In this document: one piece after another, positions 17,685 through 27,706 of the stretch
How positions within the stretch are numbered: position 1 is the first letter of the stretch
Layout of the letters: every line of letters starts with the position of its first letter
Source of the DNA: JAHEKD01 sp965215945
Lineage (GTDB): Bacteria > Pseudomonadota > Gammaproteobacteria > Arenicellales > JAHEKD01
Reading direction: 5' to 3'
Assembly (NCBI GenBank): GCA_965215945.1
Contig: CBDCFC010000028.1
Coordinates: 39,430 to 103,429, forward strand
DNA length: 64,000 nucleotides
The notes under the pieces: model-generated
What the model saw: the letters and a program-made list of their open reading frames with translations, nothing else
Databases searched by the model: none
Told to the model about the DNA's origin: nothing
Made by a program: the position numbers and the translations under genes

Positions 17685-19046
17685 CTACAATATCCCCCTA
17701 CTATTCATTTCTTTTAGCTCTTCCATCAAAGCCTTATTTCCATGACGCTTGAGACTAAGATCTTCAGCATATTTAGGCAATACGCTTGCTGTCACCCATT
17801 GCGCACAGAGTTCGCCTGCAGCGCAGGCCGCCATGCTACCAAAACCCGACAACGCACCAATTACATAAAAACCCGATAACTCAGTCGGCCCTATTAATGG
17901 CCAATTTTCCTCTGTCATAGGGTAATAGCCACCGTAATGACGAAAAGCGCGCGGAAATCCGCCGTAATAGGTCTTTAAACCCGGGTTCAATCGCGCGGCT
18001 CCTCGTAATACGATTTCCGGGTATTGATCGTCTAATTGAGGCTGCCATTGTGGTTCACAGGACTGTTCGTTAAACGCCCAACCCAGTTTTAGCCAACTAC
18101 CGTGATCGCCGCCATCAGGACGGCAATGTATATTTCCTGCGATGGCCTTGGCCAACCACGCCAAATCGGCATCTTCTAATAACATTTCACGCTCGTCCTG
18201 GGCCCAGTCAAGCTCAGCCACATCAAGATCAATCGAAAAAGGCATATCTCTGGGGATAATTTTTTTTCGGTCCTCAAATGCAATTTTTTGCTGCAAAACA
18301 TTGTGGACAGGTAACGAAGTACCCAGCATCTGTGCCACATTGTTAACAAAAGGACCGGCAGCATTAATCAATTTCTCAGCATGAATAGTTAAATCTTCAT
18401 TGTCATCGGACGCTGTAATCACAAATTGATTATCAAACTGCAGACCCTTTACTTTAGCCTGAATCAGCTTAACGCCTGATGCTTTGGCCTTGCTCAATAT
18501 ATATTGGCCCAATTGCTGCGAGCTAATATCTCCAGCTCGGCGGATATGAAAGATATTTTTTATATCCTCACTATATGAAGGAAATGTCTGCCTGATTAAG
18601 CTTTGGTTGGACAAAACATCGACACCGTTTGGTGCTGTGCGCCATTCAGCGGAAATAGGTGCTTGATAAGAATCTGAAGTTGGACCGTCATGGAAACGTA
18701 TTCCATCATTCATTTGATCCAAGTTAAGCTGTGCTATTAGATCATCAATATCATCACAGCGAGTGGCCATTACATAGCCTCGTCGGGACATATTAAACAC
18801 ATCATCAGATTCATCAGCAATTTGTTCCATTAGATCAATGCTGTGATTAATGAAATCTCGCATGGTTTGATGCGGCCACCAATCGCGGTAGTTTTCGCCT
18901 GACTGTGCGGAGGTAAAACTCATTGGTGCCAACGGGTCAATAATGACCACATCGCTTTTTTTGTATAGTTGGGATAAATAATAGGCACAAGCGATGCCTG
19001 CCACCCCTGCCCCGATAATTACTATCTCATGTTTAGTTTCATTCAA
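17685..19046 (-). CDS. FAD-dependent oxidoreductase of the DAO family
   Basis: The 453-residue product starts with a Rossmann FAD motif VIIGAGVAGIACAY near residue 9 and ends with the DAO-family pattern GPTELSGFYVIGALSGFGSMAACAAGEL near 390-420, which closes over the flavin. The family includes glycine, sarcosine and D-amino-acid oxidases and dehydrogenases; the substrate cannot be told. It starts exactly after the tesA stop on the same strand, so the two are likely cotranscribed. No partner subunit of a multimeric sarcosine oxidase is present. Confidence 0.85.
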   Translation of the reverse strand: MNETKHEIVIIGAGVAGIACAYYLSQLYKKSDVVIIDPLAPMSFTSAQSGENYRDWWPHQTMRDFINHSIDLMEQIADESDDVFNMSRRGYVMATRCDDIDDLIAQLNLDQMNDGIRFHDGPTSDSYQAPISAEWRTAPNGVDVLSNQSLIRQTFPSYSEDIKNIFHIRRAGDISSQQLGQYILSKAKASGVKLIQAKVKGLQFDNQFVITASDDNEDLTIHAEKLINAAGPFVNNVAQMLGTSLPVHNVLQQKIAFEDRKKIIPRDMPFSIDLDVAELDWAQDEREMLLEDADLAWLAKAIAGNIHCRPDGGDHGSWLKLGWAFNEQSCEPQWQPQLDDQYPEIVLRGAARLNPGLKTYYGGFPRAFRHYGGYYPMTEENWPLIGPTELSGFYVIGALSGFGSMAACAAGELCAQWVTASVLPKYAEDLSLKRHGNKALMEELKEMNSRGIL

Positions 19047-19670
19047 CTACAAAATCTCTCTCAAATAGGGCCAGACATTGTCGAGAATAATCGATTGTGC
19101 CTGTTGGTTTGGGTGAATGCCATCTGCCTGCATCATGTCTGACACGCCGCCGATGCCTTCAAGAATAAATGGTACTAAATGAATGTCGCTTTGCTCGGCC
19201 AAATCAACATAAGTCTGCGCAAACTCATTGGTATATTGGGGACCGTAATTCGGCAAGATTTTCATGCCTGCCAATAATACTTGCGCGCCACTCTCCAGTG
19301 ATTGATCAATCATACTTTGCAGGTTTTCATGCAAATCTCTAATCGGCAAACCTCTTAACCCATCATTGCCTCCCAGTTCAATAATCACAATGGCCGGCGA
19401 ATGAAGTTGTAATTGTTTGCTGATTCGCGCACGGCCAGACGCGGTTACATCACCACTGATTGACGCATTAATAACCTCATAATCATAACCCTGCTTTGAT
19501 AATCTGGTTTGTAGCAAATTAACCCAGCCTTGTTCGTACTCCAGGCCATAGGCCGTGCTTATGCTGTCTCCGACAACCAAAATCGTTTTATTTTCCGCCC
19601 AGGCTTGAATAATAAAAGCCAAACCACAAATAATGGCGATAATGGCAAAAAAAATCTTTTGCTTCATCAT
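19047..19670 (-). CDS. tesA: Multifunctional acyl-CoA thioesterase/arylesterase TesA (SGNH hydrolase)
   Basis: This exported GDSL/SGNH esterase has 207 residues with a signal peptide (about 1-25, cleaved near AWA-EN). Block I is GDSIS with nucleophile S36, block II Gly is in SGDVTASG near 71, block III is GGNDG with the oxyanion Asn, and block V is DGIHP with D183 and H186. TesA acts in the periplasm on acyl-CoA or aryl esters in vitro. The divergent layout with ybbA-ybbP reproduces the E. coli locus, which supports the assignment. Confidence 0.95.
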   Translation of the reverse strand: MMKQKIFFAIIAIICGLAFIIQAWAENKTILVVGDSISTAYGLEYEQGWVNLLQTRLSKQGYDYEVINASISGDVTASGRARISKQLQLHSPAIVIIELGGNDGLRGLPIRDLHENLQSMIDQSLESGAQVLLAGMKILPNYGPQYTNEFAQTYVDLAEQSDIHLVPFILEGIGGVSDMMQADGIHPNQQAQSIILDNVWPYLREIL

Positions 19671-19820
19671 GGGCTTAATCAGAGGTTGCTTAATCTACAG
19701 TTATTCTTAAATCGCAAAGGATACATGCATTACCTATACATTAACTGACAATCTGTATTGATTTGATCAAATACTCACGCAAAATTCATCTACTATCAAT
19801 AATAATCGCTAAACTAAACT

Positions 19821-20510
19821 ATGAATTCATCTGCTGACAATGCTTATATTTGTGTCCGCGATATTTCGCGTTCGGTATCTATGGGCGATGAACATATACA
19901 AATCTTAAAGCAAATTAATTTCGATATCGAAGCCGGCCAATCGGCAGCCATTATCGGTGAATCCGGCTCTGGCAAATCAACACTGCTTGGCCTTTTAGCA
20001 GGGTTGGATACCCCTGATAGTGGTTCAATAATTATCGATAAACAAAACATCTGCCAAATGGATGAAGATGGGCGTGCTGGATTTCGCTCACAATACATGG
20101 GTTTTGTTTTTCAGTCATTTCAATTGATGCCCACTTATAGCGCCTTGGAAAATGTAATGCTGCCCATTGAGCTAAAAGGTGAGGCTTCTGATAGCCGCGA
20201 AAAAGCTGAACAACTGCTAGAGCGAGTTGGTCTTTCACACCGACTTTCACATTATCCTCACCAGCTTTCAGGCGGCGAACAACAGCGTGTCGCGCTCGCC
20301 AGAGCTTTTGTTGGTACACCTAAAATACTGTTCGCCGATGAACCCACGGGTAATCTTGACGGCAAAACCAGTGAGTTAATTACCGATTTGATGTTTGAAT
20401 TAAATCAGGAACATCAAACTACTTTAATTCTTGTTACCCATGAACTTAAACTGGCCGGTTTGTGCCAACGAAAGTTGGCCTTAATCGACGGCATGATCAA
20501 TGAAAATTAA
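19821..20510 (+). CDS. ybbA: ABC transporter ATPase, YbbA/LolD type
   Basis: The 229-residue ATPase belongs to the MacB/LolD/YbbA group. Walker A is GESGSGKST near residue 50, the Q-loop FVFQSFQLMPTYS near 95, the signature LSGGEQQRVALARAF near 150 and Walker B ILFADEPTGNLD near 170; the DEPTGNLD form typifies mechanotransmission transporters rather than importers. It lies two bases before the FtsX-type permease gene and is divergent from tesA, as in E. coli. A role in lipoprotein or envelope lipid handling is inferred from the family. Confidence 0.93.
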   Translation: MNSSADNAYICVRDISRSVSMGDEHIQILKQINFDIEAGQSAAIIGESGSGKSTLLGLLAGLDTPDSGSIIIDKQNICQMDEDGRAGFRSQYMGFVFQSFQLMPTYSALENVMLPIELKGEASDSREKAEQLLERVGLSHRLSHYPHQLSGGEQQRVALARAFVGTPKILFADEPTGNLDGKTSELITDLMFELNQEHQTTLILVTHELKLAGLCQRKLALIDGMINEN

Positions 20511-20512
20511 CC

Positions 20513-23035
20513 ATGAAAATTAAAAACATGCTGCAACATGCCTGGCGTATGGCCGGCCGGGAGTTTTCGACGGGGGAGTATCGGCTCACCATTTTTGCCT
20601 TGATTATAGGGGTGACTGCAGTGATGTCTTTAAGCCTGACCGCATCGCGTATTGAACGTGCCATGTTGTCTCAAGCTGCAGATATGATCGGTGGTGATCT
20701 TGTCGTGCGCTCAAGTGAATGGAATGATGATTTACTGGAACAAAATGCGATCGAAGCCAATCTAAATTATTCCCTTTCCGTTTCAACCATCAGCATGGTG
20801 GGAAATAATGATGAGTTTTTACTATCCAGTATTCGCGGCGTAGATGATAACTATCCACTCAAGGGTAAAGTCACATTCAAAAATGACTTACAGGGCCAGT
20901 CAGTTCAGGAAAAATCCCGGCCAACGCCGGGAACCGCCTGGGTCGACAAACGATTATTGGATAGATTGAATGTTGAAATCGGTGGTCAGGTTGATGTTGG
21001 CTATACCTCATTAACCATCACCAAAATTTTAGAGATAGAGCCTGATCGGGGCGGTAATTTCTATAGTTTTTATCCCCGGCTTTTATTTAACCGTGCTGAT
21101 TTAGAGCAAAGCCAGTTGATTCAACCCGGCAGCCGGGCATTTTATAAATTCATGCTAGCCGGAAGCCCGGATTCAATAGATCAATGGCGCTCACAAACTG
21201 AACCGGATTTAAAATCATATCAACGCTTACTTGATCCGCAATCGGGTCAAACTCGAATTAGCAGCAACCTCGAACGTGCCGGTGCATTTATCAACCTTGG
21301 TAGTTTAATGTCGGTCATACTTTGTGGAATTGCTGTCTCATTAGCGGCCTCCAGGCACGCCAGGCGGCATATTAATCAGGTTGCTTTATTACGCTGCTTT
21401 GGCTTGACCGGACAAGCAGTCAACTCTATCTATTGTTCGCAATTGTTGATTATTGCTCTCCCTGCTATTTTCATTGGCATGATAACAGGCTATTTAATAC
21501 ATGTTTTATTAATCCAAATCCTAGCGGAATTTTTTACTACGACTTTACCAACCGCTGCATTAAAAGCCTGGTTTAGCGGCCCATTGACCGCCTTGAGTAT
21601 GGTCGTTGGTTTTGGGCTGCCTTCGATTATCCAACTGGCCAAAACACCTCCGGCCAGAGTGCTACGTCGTGAATTAATCACCACACATAGAGCACCTATT
21701 TTCAGCGGTTTATTAGCATTAGCTTCGCTGACATTAATTGCCTGGTGGCAAACATCAAACCTAAAACTGGCGGTCATGACAGTAGGTGGAACCATTGTTT
21801 TGATTGCTGTTTTATTAACCTTTATCCTGCTATTGCTCAAACTATTTTCCAAACGCTTCATCAAGAATTCCTTGCTGCGTAGCGCTTATGCCAACCTCGT
21901 TGCCAGACCTACCCTAACGGCCATGCAGATAGCGGGCTTTGGTCTAAGCACTTTCGCCATTGTTTTGATTCTTCTTTTCAGGCATGATCTTTTTAGCCAA
22001 TGGAACCAACAAATTCCTGACGATGCACCCAATCGTTTTGTCTTCGATATCCTCGATCACGATAAACCTGAATTCGATAGCCTTTTAAAGACACAGAACA
22101 TCACAACTGACTTATACCCGATTGTTCGTGGTCGGCTGACTAAAATCAATGATGAAATTGTTCAACGTGCTGTCACTAAGGAAGACAGAGAAGATGAAAG
22201 GTTTGATGAAGCATTGGATAGAGATCTCACTTTGACTCAGGTTTCTTTTTTACCCAAAGAAAACATTATCGTTGAAGGTAAATTTTATACTGATATATCC
22301 GAATCCGACTCAGACACTATACCGGTTTCGGTTGAATCAGAACTGGCCGAAAACCTGGGCCTACAACTCGGTGATAAACTTGAATTTATTGTAGAAGGCC
22401 AACCCTTAGTTGCCACAATCGCCAGTCTACGAACAGTCAACTGGGAAAACTTTAACCCAAACTTTTACATGCTGTTTCCTCAAGGTGTGCTTGACCAATA
22501 TAGCCGCACCTGGCTTACCAGTTATTATCTGCCCCCTGAACAATCCAATTTTGACAATTTGATCAGTAAGACTTTTGCGGCTACAACAGTTATTGACGTG
22601 GATTTTGTGATCGAACGGATACGCCGCATACTCGATCAAGTCACCGCAGCCATGGAATTGGTCTTTTCAATGACAGTGCTGGCGGGTGTGGCCGTTTTCT
22701 GGGCAGCCTTGTTAATTACTTTTGACGAAAAACAAAAACAGGCGGCATTATTGCGTGCGCTGGGTGCCAGCCGAAAAAATGTCAGTCAGCGATTTATCCT
22801 TGAGCAATTATTGATCGGTTTGTTTTCCGGATTGTTAGCAATCTTGTGCTTGGTGATTGTATCCTGGCTAATCAGCTCCAGAGTACTGGAAATCGATTGG
22901 AATTTTCCGGTGATTTACTCTATTGCAGTACCTTTTATACTGATGTGTTTATTGTCATTACTGGCATCATTCCAGCTTAAACGAATCGTGCAAACACCAC
23001 CCTATCAAATATTGCAAAAAGCAGAGGCAGCTTAA
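20513..23035 (+). CDS. ybbP: FtsX-like ABC permease, YbbP type
   Basis: The 840-residue inner-membrane protein has a single N-terminal membrane segment (about 25-45), a long periplasmic domain (to about 255), then paired FtsX domains: one near 260-385 with further helices to about 500, and one at the C-terminus (about 715-835). Two predicted periplasmic domains and about ten membrane segments match YbbP. It forms the membrane part of a YbbA-YbbP transporter with the preceding ATPase. It ends 24 bases before a convergent gene. Confidence 0.92.
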   Translation: MKIKNMLQHAWRMAGREFSTGEYRLTIFALIIGVTAVMSLSLTASRIERAMLSQAADMIGGDLVVRSSEWNDDLLEQNAIEANLNYSLSVSTISMVGNNDEFLLSSIRGVDDNYPLKGKVTFKNDLQGQSVQEKSRPTPGTAWVDKRLLDRLNVEIGGQVDVGYTSLTITKILEIEPDRGGNFYSFYPRLLFNRADLEQSQLIQPGSRAFYKFMLAGSPDSIDQWRSQTEPDLKSYQRLLDPQSGQTRISSNLERAGAFINLGSLMSVILCGIAVSLAASRHARRHINQVALLRCFGLTGQAVNSIYCSQLLIIALPAIFIGMITGYLIHVLLIQILAEFFTTTLPTAALKAWFSGPLTALSMVVGFGLPSIIQLAKTPPARVLRRELITTHRAPIFSGLLALASLTLIAWWQTSNLKLAVMTVGGTIVLIAVLLTFILLLLKLFSKRFIKNSLLRSAYANLVARPTLTAMQIAGFGLSTFAIVLILLFRHDLFSQWNQQIPDDAPNRFVFDILDHDKPEFDSLLKTQNITTDLYPIVRGRLTKINDEIVQRAVTKEDREDERFDEALDRDLTLTQVSFLPKENIIVEGKFYTDISESDSDTIPVSVESELAENLGLQLGDKLEFIVEGQPLVATIASLRTVNWENFNPNFYMLFPQGVLDQYSRTWLTSYYLPPEQSNFDNLISKTFAATTVIDVDFVIERIRRILDQVTAAMELVFSMTVLAGVAVFWAALLITFDEKQKQAALLRALGASRKNVSQRFILEQLLIGLFSGLLAILCLVIVSWLISSRVLEIDWNFPVIYSIAVPFILMCLLSLLASFQLKRIVQTPPYQILQKAEAA

Positions 23036-23058
23036 TTATAAGAACATGAAGAAATTAC

Positions 23059-25095
23059 TTATTTCGATAAGATCTCTGTGGCAGGCATCAATCCAAAATA
23101 AATAGATTTTCGGAAATAATCGACAACAATGTTTGGAGTTTGGATATCGTAATCGACCAGCTTTGTAACTTTAGCTTTAGCTCTTGTTAAAACATCACCG
23201 GCTAATGAGACACAAGTCTTGTCTGTCTTCAATACATTATGATCTTCCACGCATCGAAGTAAATAGTCTTCACATTCGTCATTCGTTTGAACTGGTGGAT
23301 AACATATAAAATTAAAGTTCCTGTAATAAAAATTATCACCAATTGACGAAAATATAGGATACGAAAAATTATGCACTGTTGTCCTGTCATTGAGAATTTG
23401 ATCGACAATCTCTCTATCGAGCTTACTCTGAAATGCTGTTGCCTCTTTCAAGCCCAAATAATTAGAGATAATAACCGGCACATCTACCTGGGATAGTTTA
23501 ATATCAATTTCATTTGTAAATTGTTTATCAGGAAAATATATAGTGAGAGGCATTCGTAGATAGGCTTCGTATTTAAATAGCGCCTCAGATGAATCCTTGT
23601 AGTCCTTATCGCCAGGAAATAACCATATTCCATGATCACCCGATATTACTACTACTGTATTGTTATAAAGTTTACTGCTCTGAAATTTTCGCCAAAACTT
23701 CCCTAAAGCTTTATCAGTATAATTGACCATGTGTTGATAACGATTGTAAATTTCTTCCGTTTTCAGAGGTAAATCGGGATGAAAATAATCCTCTTTCGGA
23801 TTAAGTTCTGTATCGGCAAAAGGATGATGATTAGAAACACTGAGAATTTCAGCAAAAAAAGGTTGCTCTTCATTTTCTAAATATTCTAGTGCATAATCAA
23901 ATGTATAAGGATCCTCAATACCCCAATGTCTAAGCGTGTACGATTTTCCCTGTTTATAGAGACTATGCTGAATTTTTGCCTGATCGTGCAGCTCATCAAA
24001 ACCTATCTTTGGCAAAAATTTATCACGATTAAAAAAATCCGCTTCAGCCCCATGAAACCAATAAGATCTGTATCCATTACGTTTTAATATCTCCGGTAAA
24101 CAATTAGTTTTGACTTCTTGATTATTACCTGCTGAGATAGATGTACCTACTAGAAAATCATGCACACCGCATAAAAGTGCAATTTCTGCCTTAATAGTTT
24201 GATTTGAATTCGCATAATAATATTTTGGAGAAAAGTTTCTCACTGCAATTTTATTCAAATTGGGCGTTAGGCTTATTCCATTCCTTTCTATAGTTTCATA
24301 CTTACGCACACTTTCTAAAACTATGAAAATTACATTTTTGCGGTTTATACCTTTTTTATCATTGGGTGTTTGAAAAAACGGAAATACTGTTTTATTCGTA
24401 TCGTATAATCGATTAACTTTTTCTACATGCAATGGAGTTATCTCTGCAACTTGCACCCCATCAATAAACTTTTCTCGAAACAACTGTAAAACTGGGTTTT
24501 TATAATTAAGAGGTATTGCAGTTGTTCTATACCAGTTTTCTATTTGCGACAGCTTATAAAAATTTGTATAGATTGTTGTCGGTATTAAGGCCAACAAAAA
24601 CACTACGACGATAATGACAAAACGTAATCGACCTGTAATACGGAGGAGATGCGCTCTTTTTTCTAAAAAAAACGCAAAAATCATAAAAACCAAGATCCCA
24701 ACTATCGCCAAATATCGACTTTGAAATCCGGAAAAACCACGGGCTATTTCTTTCCAGTCACTTGCATGACCTATTGACGCATAACGTATATAGTCTCTAT
24801 AAAACTCAAAATTCCACCATTCTGCGAAAACTATAAATTGTATCGCTAGAACAAAAACAAAAAGACTAATCCTTCTTAATAGTGTTGGTAAATTTAATAT
24901 CAACACAAGGATGAACCCCACAATCATTGCATAGGAAAGATCATCCAAATAAGTACCTATTTTCTCTCCATAGGACGGCAGTTTTAGACGCAAAAACAGC
25001 ACATGAGCGATGGAATACACTAAAATCAAAGATACATAACTTAATGCCTTTATCATGCCAATTGACTTGGCTCTTCCTGAGAAAGCTACGCTCAT
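23059..25095 (-). CDS. LTA synthase-like membrane sulfatase-fold protein
   Basis: The 678-residue product has about five N-terminal transmembrane helices (to about residue 175) and a C-terminal periplasmic sulfatase/phosphatase fold. Family features visible are the metal residue E261 in FIVLES, nucleophile T300 in NSNQTIKAEIALLCG, and SGDHGIWLFPG near 475 with metal-binding Asp and His. Such proteins transfer phosphoglycerol or phosphoethanolamine from phospholipids onto glycans (LtaS, OpgB, EptA relatives). The AT-rich codon use by eye contrasts with the adjacent malate synthase and hints at separate ancestry. The acceptor is unknown. Confidence 0.88.
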   Translation of the reverse strand: MSVAFSGRAKSIGMIKALSYVSLILVYSIAHVLFLRLKLPSYGEKIGTYLDDLSYAMIVGFILVLILNLPTLLRRISLFVFVLAIQFIVFAEWWNFEFYRDYIRYASIGHASDWKEIARGFSGFQSRYLAIVGILVFMIFAFFLEKRAHLLRITGRLRFVIIVVVFLLALIPTTIYTNFYKLSQIENWYRTTAIPLNYKNPVLQLFREKFIDGVQVAEITPLHVEKVNRLYDTNKTVFPFFQTPNDKKGINRKNVIFIVLESVRKYETIERNGISLTPNLNKIAVRNFSPKYYYANSNQTIKAEIALLCGVHDFLVGTSISAGNNQEVKTNCLPEILKRNGYRSYWFHGAEADFFNRDKFLPKIGFDELHDQAKIQHSLYKQGKSYTLRHWGIEDPYTFDYALEYLENEEQPFFAEILSVSNHHPFADTELNPKEDYFHPDLPLKTEEIYNRYQHMVNYTDKALGKFWRKFQSSKLYNNTVVVISGDHGIWLFPGDKDYKDSSEALFKYEAYLRMPLTIYFPDKQFTNEIDIKLSQVDVPVIISNYLGLKEATAFQSKLDREIVDQILNDRTTVHNFSYPIFSSIGDNFYYRNFNFICYPPVQTNDECEDYLLRCVEDHNVLKTDKTCVSLAGDVLTRAKAKVTKLVDYDIQTPNIVVDYFRKSIYFGLMPATEILSK

Positions 25096-25164
25096 GCAAG
25101 AATTTAACTACATGACTTTGAGCTATGCAATCATTATCAAATGCCAATCAGGTTTACTAATAAT

Positions 25165-27342
25165 TTAGCTTTCGATTTGCAATTTTCGTTCCTGGCGGCG
25201 CGCATGTAACACCGGTTCGGTATAGCCGTTGGCGACTTCACAGCCTTTTAGAACCAAATCCAGTGCAGCTTGAAAGGCCACACTTTTATCCAAATCCTCA
25301 TGCATGGGTACGTAATTCGGATCATCGTGATTTTGCCAATCAACCACCCAGGCCATGTCGGCAAATACATCTCGCAGCTGTTGATCGGTAATCACACTGT
25401 GGTAAAGCCAGTTTGCCAGCTGCTGTGAGGAAATACGCAAGGTCGCTCTATCTTCCATCAGTTCGGTGTCGTTAATATCGGGTACTTTTGAGCAGCCGAT
25501 ACCATGATTAATCCAGCGCACGACATAACCCAGAATGCTCTGTGCATTATTTTCAAGTTCTTCCCGAATTTCACGCTGACTGAGTTTGGATTTATCGATC
25601 ACCGGAATCGTTAGAATGTCACTTAAATCTGCGGTTAGATGCCTCTGCAACTGTTGTTGGCGATAATGTACATTGACACGATGATAGTGCATGGCATGCA
25701 GTGTGGCAGCGGTTGGCGATGGTACCCAGGCGGTGTTCGCGCCTGCACGCGGATGGACAATTTTCACTTCCATCATCTGGGCCATATTATCGGGGGCCGC
25801 CCACATGCCTTTGCCGATTTGTGCGTAGCCAACCAAACCACATGATAATCCGACATCAACGTTCCAATCTTCATAGGCTAACAGCCACGGCGCCGATTTC
25901 ATTTTCGCTTTTGGCAGCACAACGCCTGCCTCCATGCAAGTATGAATTTCATCGCCGGTACGATCCAGAAAACCCGTATTAATAAATATTATTCTATCTT
26001 TGACACGACGGATACATTCGGCCAGATTTACTGTTGTGCGCCGTTCCTCATCCATCACACCTATTTTTACGGTGTTTGACTTAAGTCCCAGGGCCTGCTC
26101 CACACGCGAGAATAATTCGGCCGTCGCTTCGACTTCATCAGGGCCATGCAATTTAGGCTTGACTATATAGACGCTACCCGTGCGGCTGTTTTTAAATTTT
26201 CCATTGCCCAGCAAATCATGTTTAGCACAAAGGGTAGTGATCATGGCATCGAGAAAGCCTTCCGGGATTTCATTGTCATCGACATCTAACACCGCATCGG
26301 TGTACATGTGCAGACCAACATTGCGGATTAACATCAAACTGCGACCGGATACAGTAAACGCTTCACCTTCCGGGTTGATAAACTCATAATCGGGCTGCAT
26401 GACTCTTTCAACAGTTTTGCCGTCTTTGGTCAAACTGCGTTTCAAATCACCCTTCATTAAGCCCACCCAATTGCTATAACAACGAAGCTTATCCTCCGCA
26501 TCCACCGCTGATACTGAATCCTCGCAGTCCATGATGGTGGAAATGGCAGATTCGAGATTGACATCATAAACACCGGCCAGGTCACCCTTGCCGATAAACA
26601 GACCTTCACCGATACAAATTTCCAAATAAAGATTATTTTTGCGAAAAAGAATGGTTTTTGGATTATCCGGATCACCGGTATAACCTGCAAATCGCTCCCG
26701 ATGACCTAGACCGGTAGTGGTACCGTCGCCCATTACAACCTGTAAATCACCTGATTTGATTTTATATTTCACCGCATAACTGTGACTGCCCGTCGCTAAA
26801 GGAATGGTACGATCTAAAAAATTGCGCACATATTGAATAACTTTGTTTCCGCGTACCGGATTATATTTTTTAGTTCGCTTGCAGCCCTGCTCTTCCAGGA
26901 TTACATCACTGCCGTATAAAGCAGTATAAAGGCTGCCCCAACGTGCATTACAGGCACTTAGTGCATATCTGGCATTATCTACCGGCACAACCAATTGAGG
27001 GCCAGCAATTTGTGCGATCTCATCATCAACGTTTTCGACGCTAACCTTAAATTCTTCGCCTTTTTCAACAATGTAGCCAATGCCTTTAAGAAACGATTTT
27101 TCAGCTTCTGGATCTTGCACTCCATTTTCCTGATACCACTGACTGATTTGAGTTTGCAGTTCATCACGTTTATTTAGCAATTGCCTGTTCTTGTCTGCCA
27201 AATCAGAAATAATTTGGGCAAATGATTGCCAAAAATGCTCTGCTTCAACCTCGGTTCCTGGTAAGACCTGATCGTTGATAAATTGGTAAAGCCCAGCGTC
27301 TACGCTGAGTCCGGCAACGGCTACGCGCTTTGAAGATGACAT
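25165..27342 (-). CDS. glcB: Malate synthase G
   Basis: GlcB condenses glyoxylate with acetyl-CoA to malate in the cytoplasm. The 725-residue length fits isoform G (about 723) and not isoform A (about 530). Recognisable blocks are EDSVSAVDAEDKL near 275, the large beta-insert before it, GSVYIVKPKLHGPDEV near 395 and HVNVHYRQQQL-type C-terminal cap residues. No isocitrate lyase or glycolate oxidase gene is adjacent, so glyoxylate supply cannot be traced here. The gene looks monocistronic. Confidence 0.96.
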   Translation of the reverse strand: MSSSKRVAVAGLSVDAGLYQFINDQVLPGTEVEAEHFWQSFAQIISDLADKNRQLLNKRDELQTQISQWYQENGVQDPEAEKSFLKGIGYIVEKGEEFKVSVENVDDEIAQIAGPQLVVPVDNARYALSACNARWGSLYTALYGSDVILEEQGCKRTKKYNPVRGNKVIQYVRNFLDRTIPLATGSHSYAVKYKIKSGDLQVVMGDGTTTGLGHRERFAGYTGDPDNPKTILFRKNNLYLEICIGEGLFIGKGDLAGVYDVNLESAISTIMDCEDSVSAVDAEDKLRCYSNWVGLMKGDLKRSLTKDGKTVERVMQPDYEFINPEGEAFTVSGRSLMLIRNVGLHMYTDAVLDVDDNEIPEGFLDAMITTLCAKHDLLGNGKFKNSRTGSVYIVKPKLHGPDEVEATAELFSRVEQALGLKSNTVKIGVMDEERRTTVNLAECIRRVKDRIIFINTGFLDRTGDEIHTCMEAGVVLPKAKMKSAPWLLAYEDWNVDVGLSCGLVGYAQIGKGMWAAPDNMAQMMEVKIVHPRAGANTAWVPSPTAATLHAMHYHRVNVHYRQQQLQRHLTADLSDILTIPVIDKSKLSQREIREELENNAQSILGYVVRWINHGIGCSKVPDINDTELMEDRATLRISSQQLANWLYHSVITDQQLRDVFADMAWVVDWQNHDDPNYVPMHEDLDKSVAFQAALDLVLKGCEVANGYTEPVLHARRQERKLQIES

Positions 27343-27706
27343 GGCAAATCTCTTAATTAATCAATCGCTATGTTACCAAATCGATGTTCAGCCATAGCCT
27401 GCAAATGATGGGTATAAAAAGTATTTATTTCGCCGCTGGTCCGCATTTCTCACCAGAGTTTGGAATTTTGGTTCAATCTATCGAAACAGGCTGGGCGATC
27501 GTCCGCCGAAGCATAGCCACGGTCGTGTAAGCAGCCCTGATGATTGATTCCAGCACTTCCCTTATTTATTTCCCACGCATGTTACGAAATGCCCTAGGTT
27601 CAAGGAGGATCGCTCAGGATGTGAAAAGAGATTGGGCCAAAAACCAAACAGGACACAGTGCCATACTTGTGTGTTTGTGTATTCATTGGCAATGCTTCGA
27701 TTCATA
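27343..27706. other. Gene-free 364-base gap upstream of malate synthase
   Basis: This gap between the FbpB-like gene and glcB, both on the minus strand, must contain the glcB promoter. I found no RNA gene, repeat, strong terminator or convincing gene. A 29-codon minus-strand frame just before glcB was seen but not supported. Confidence 0.5.
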
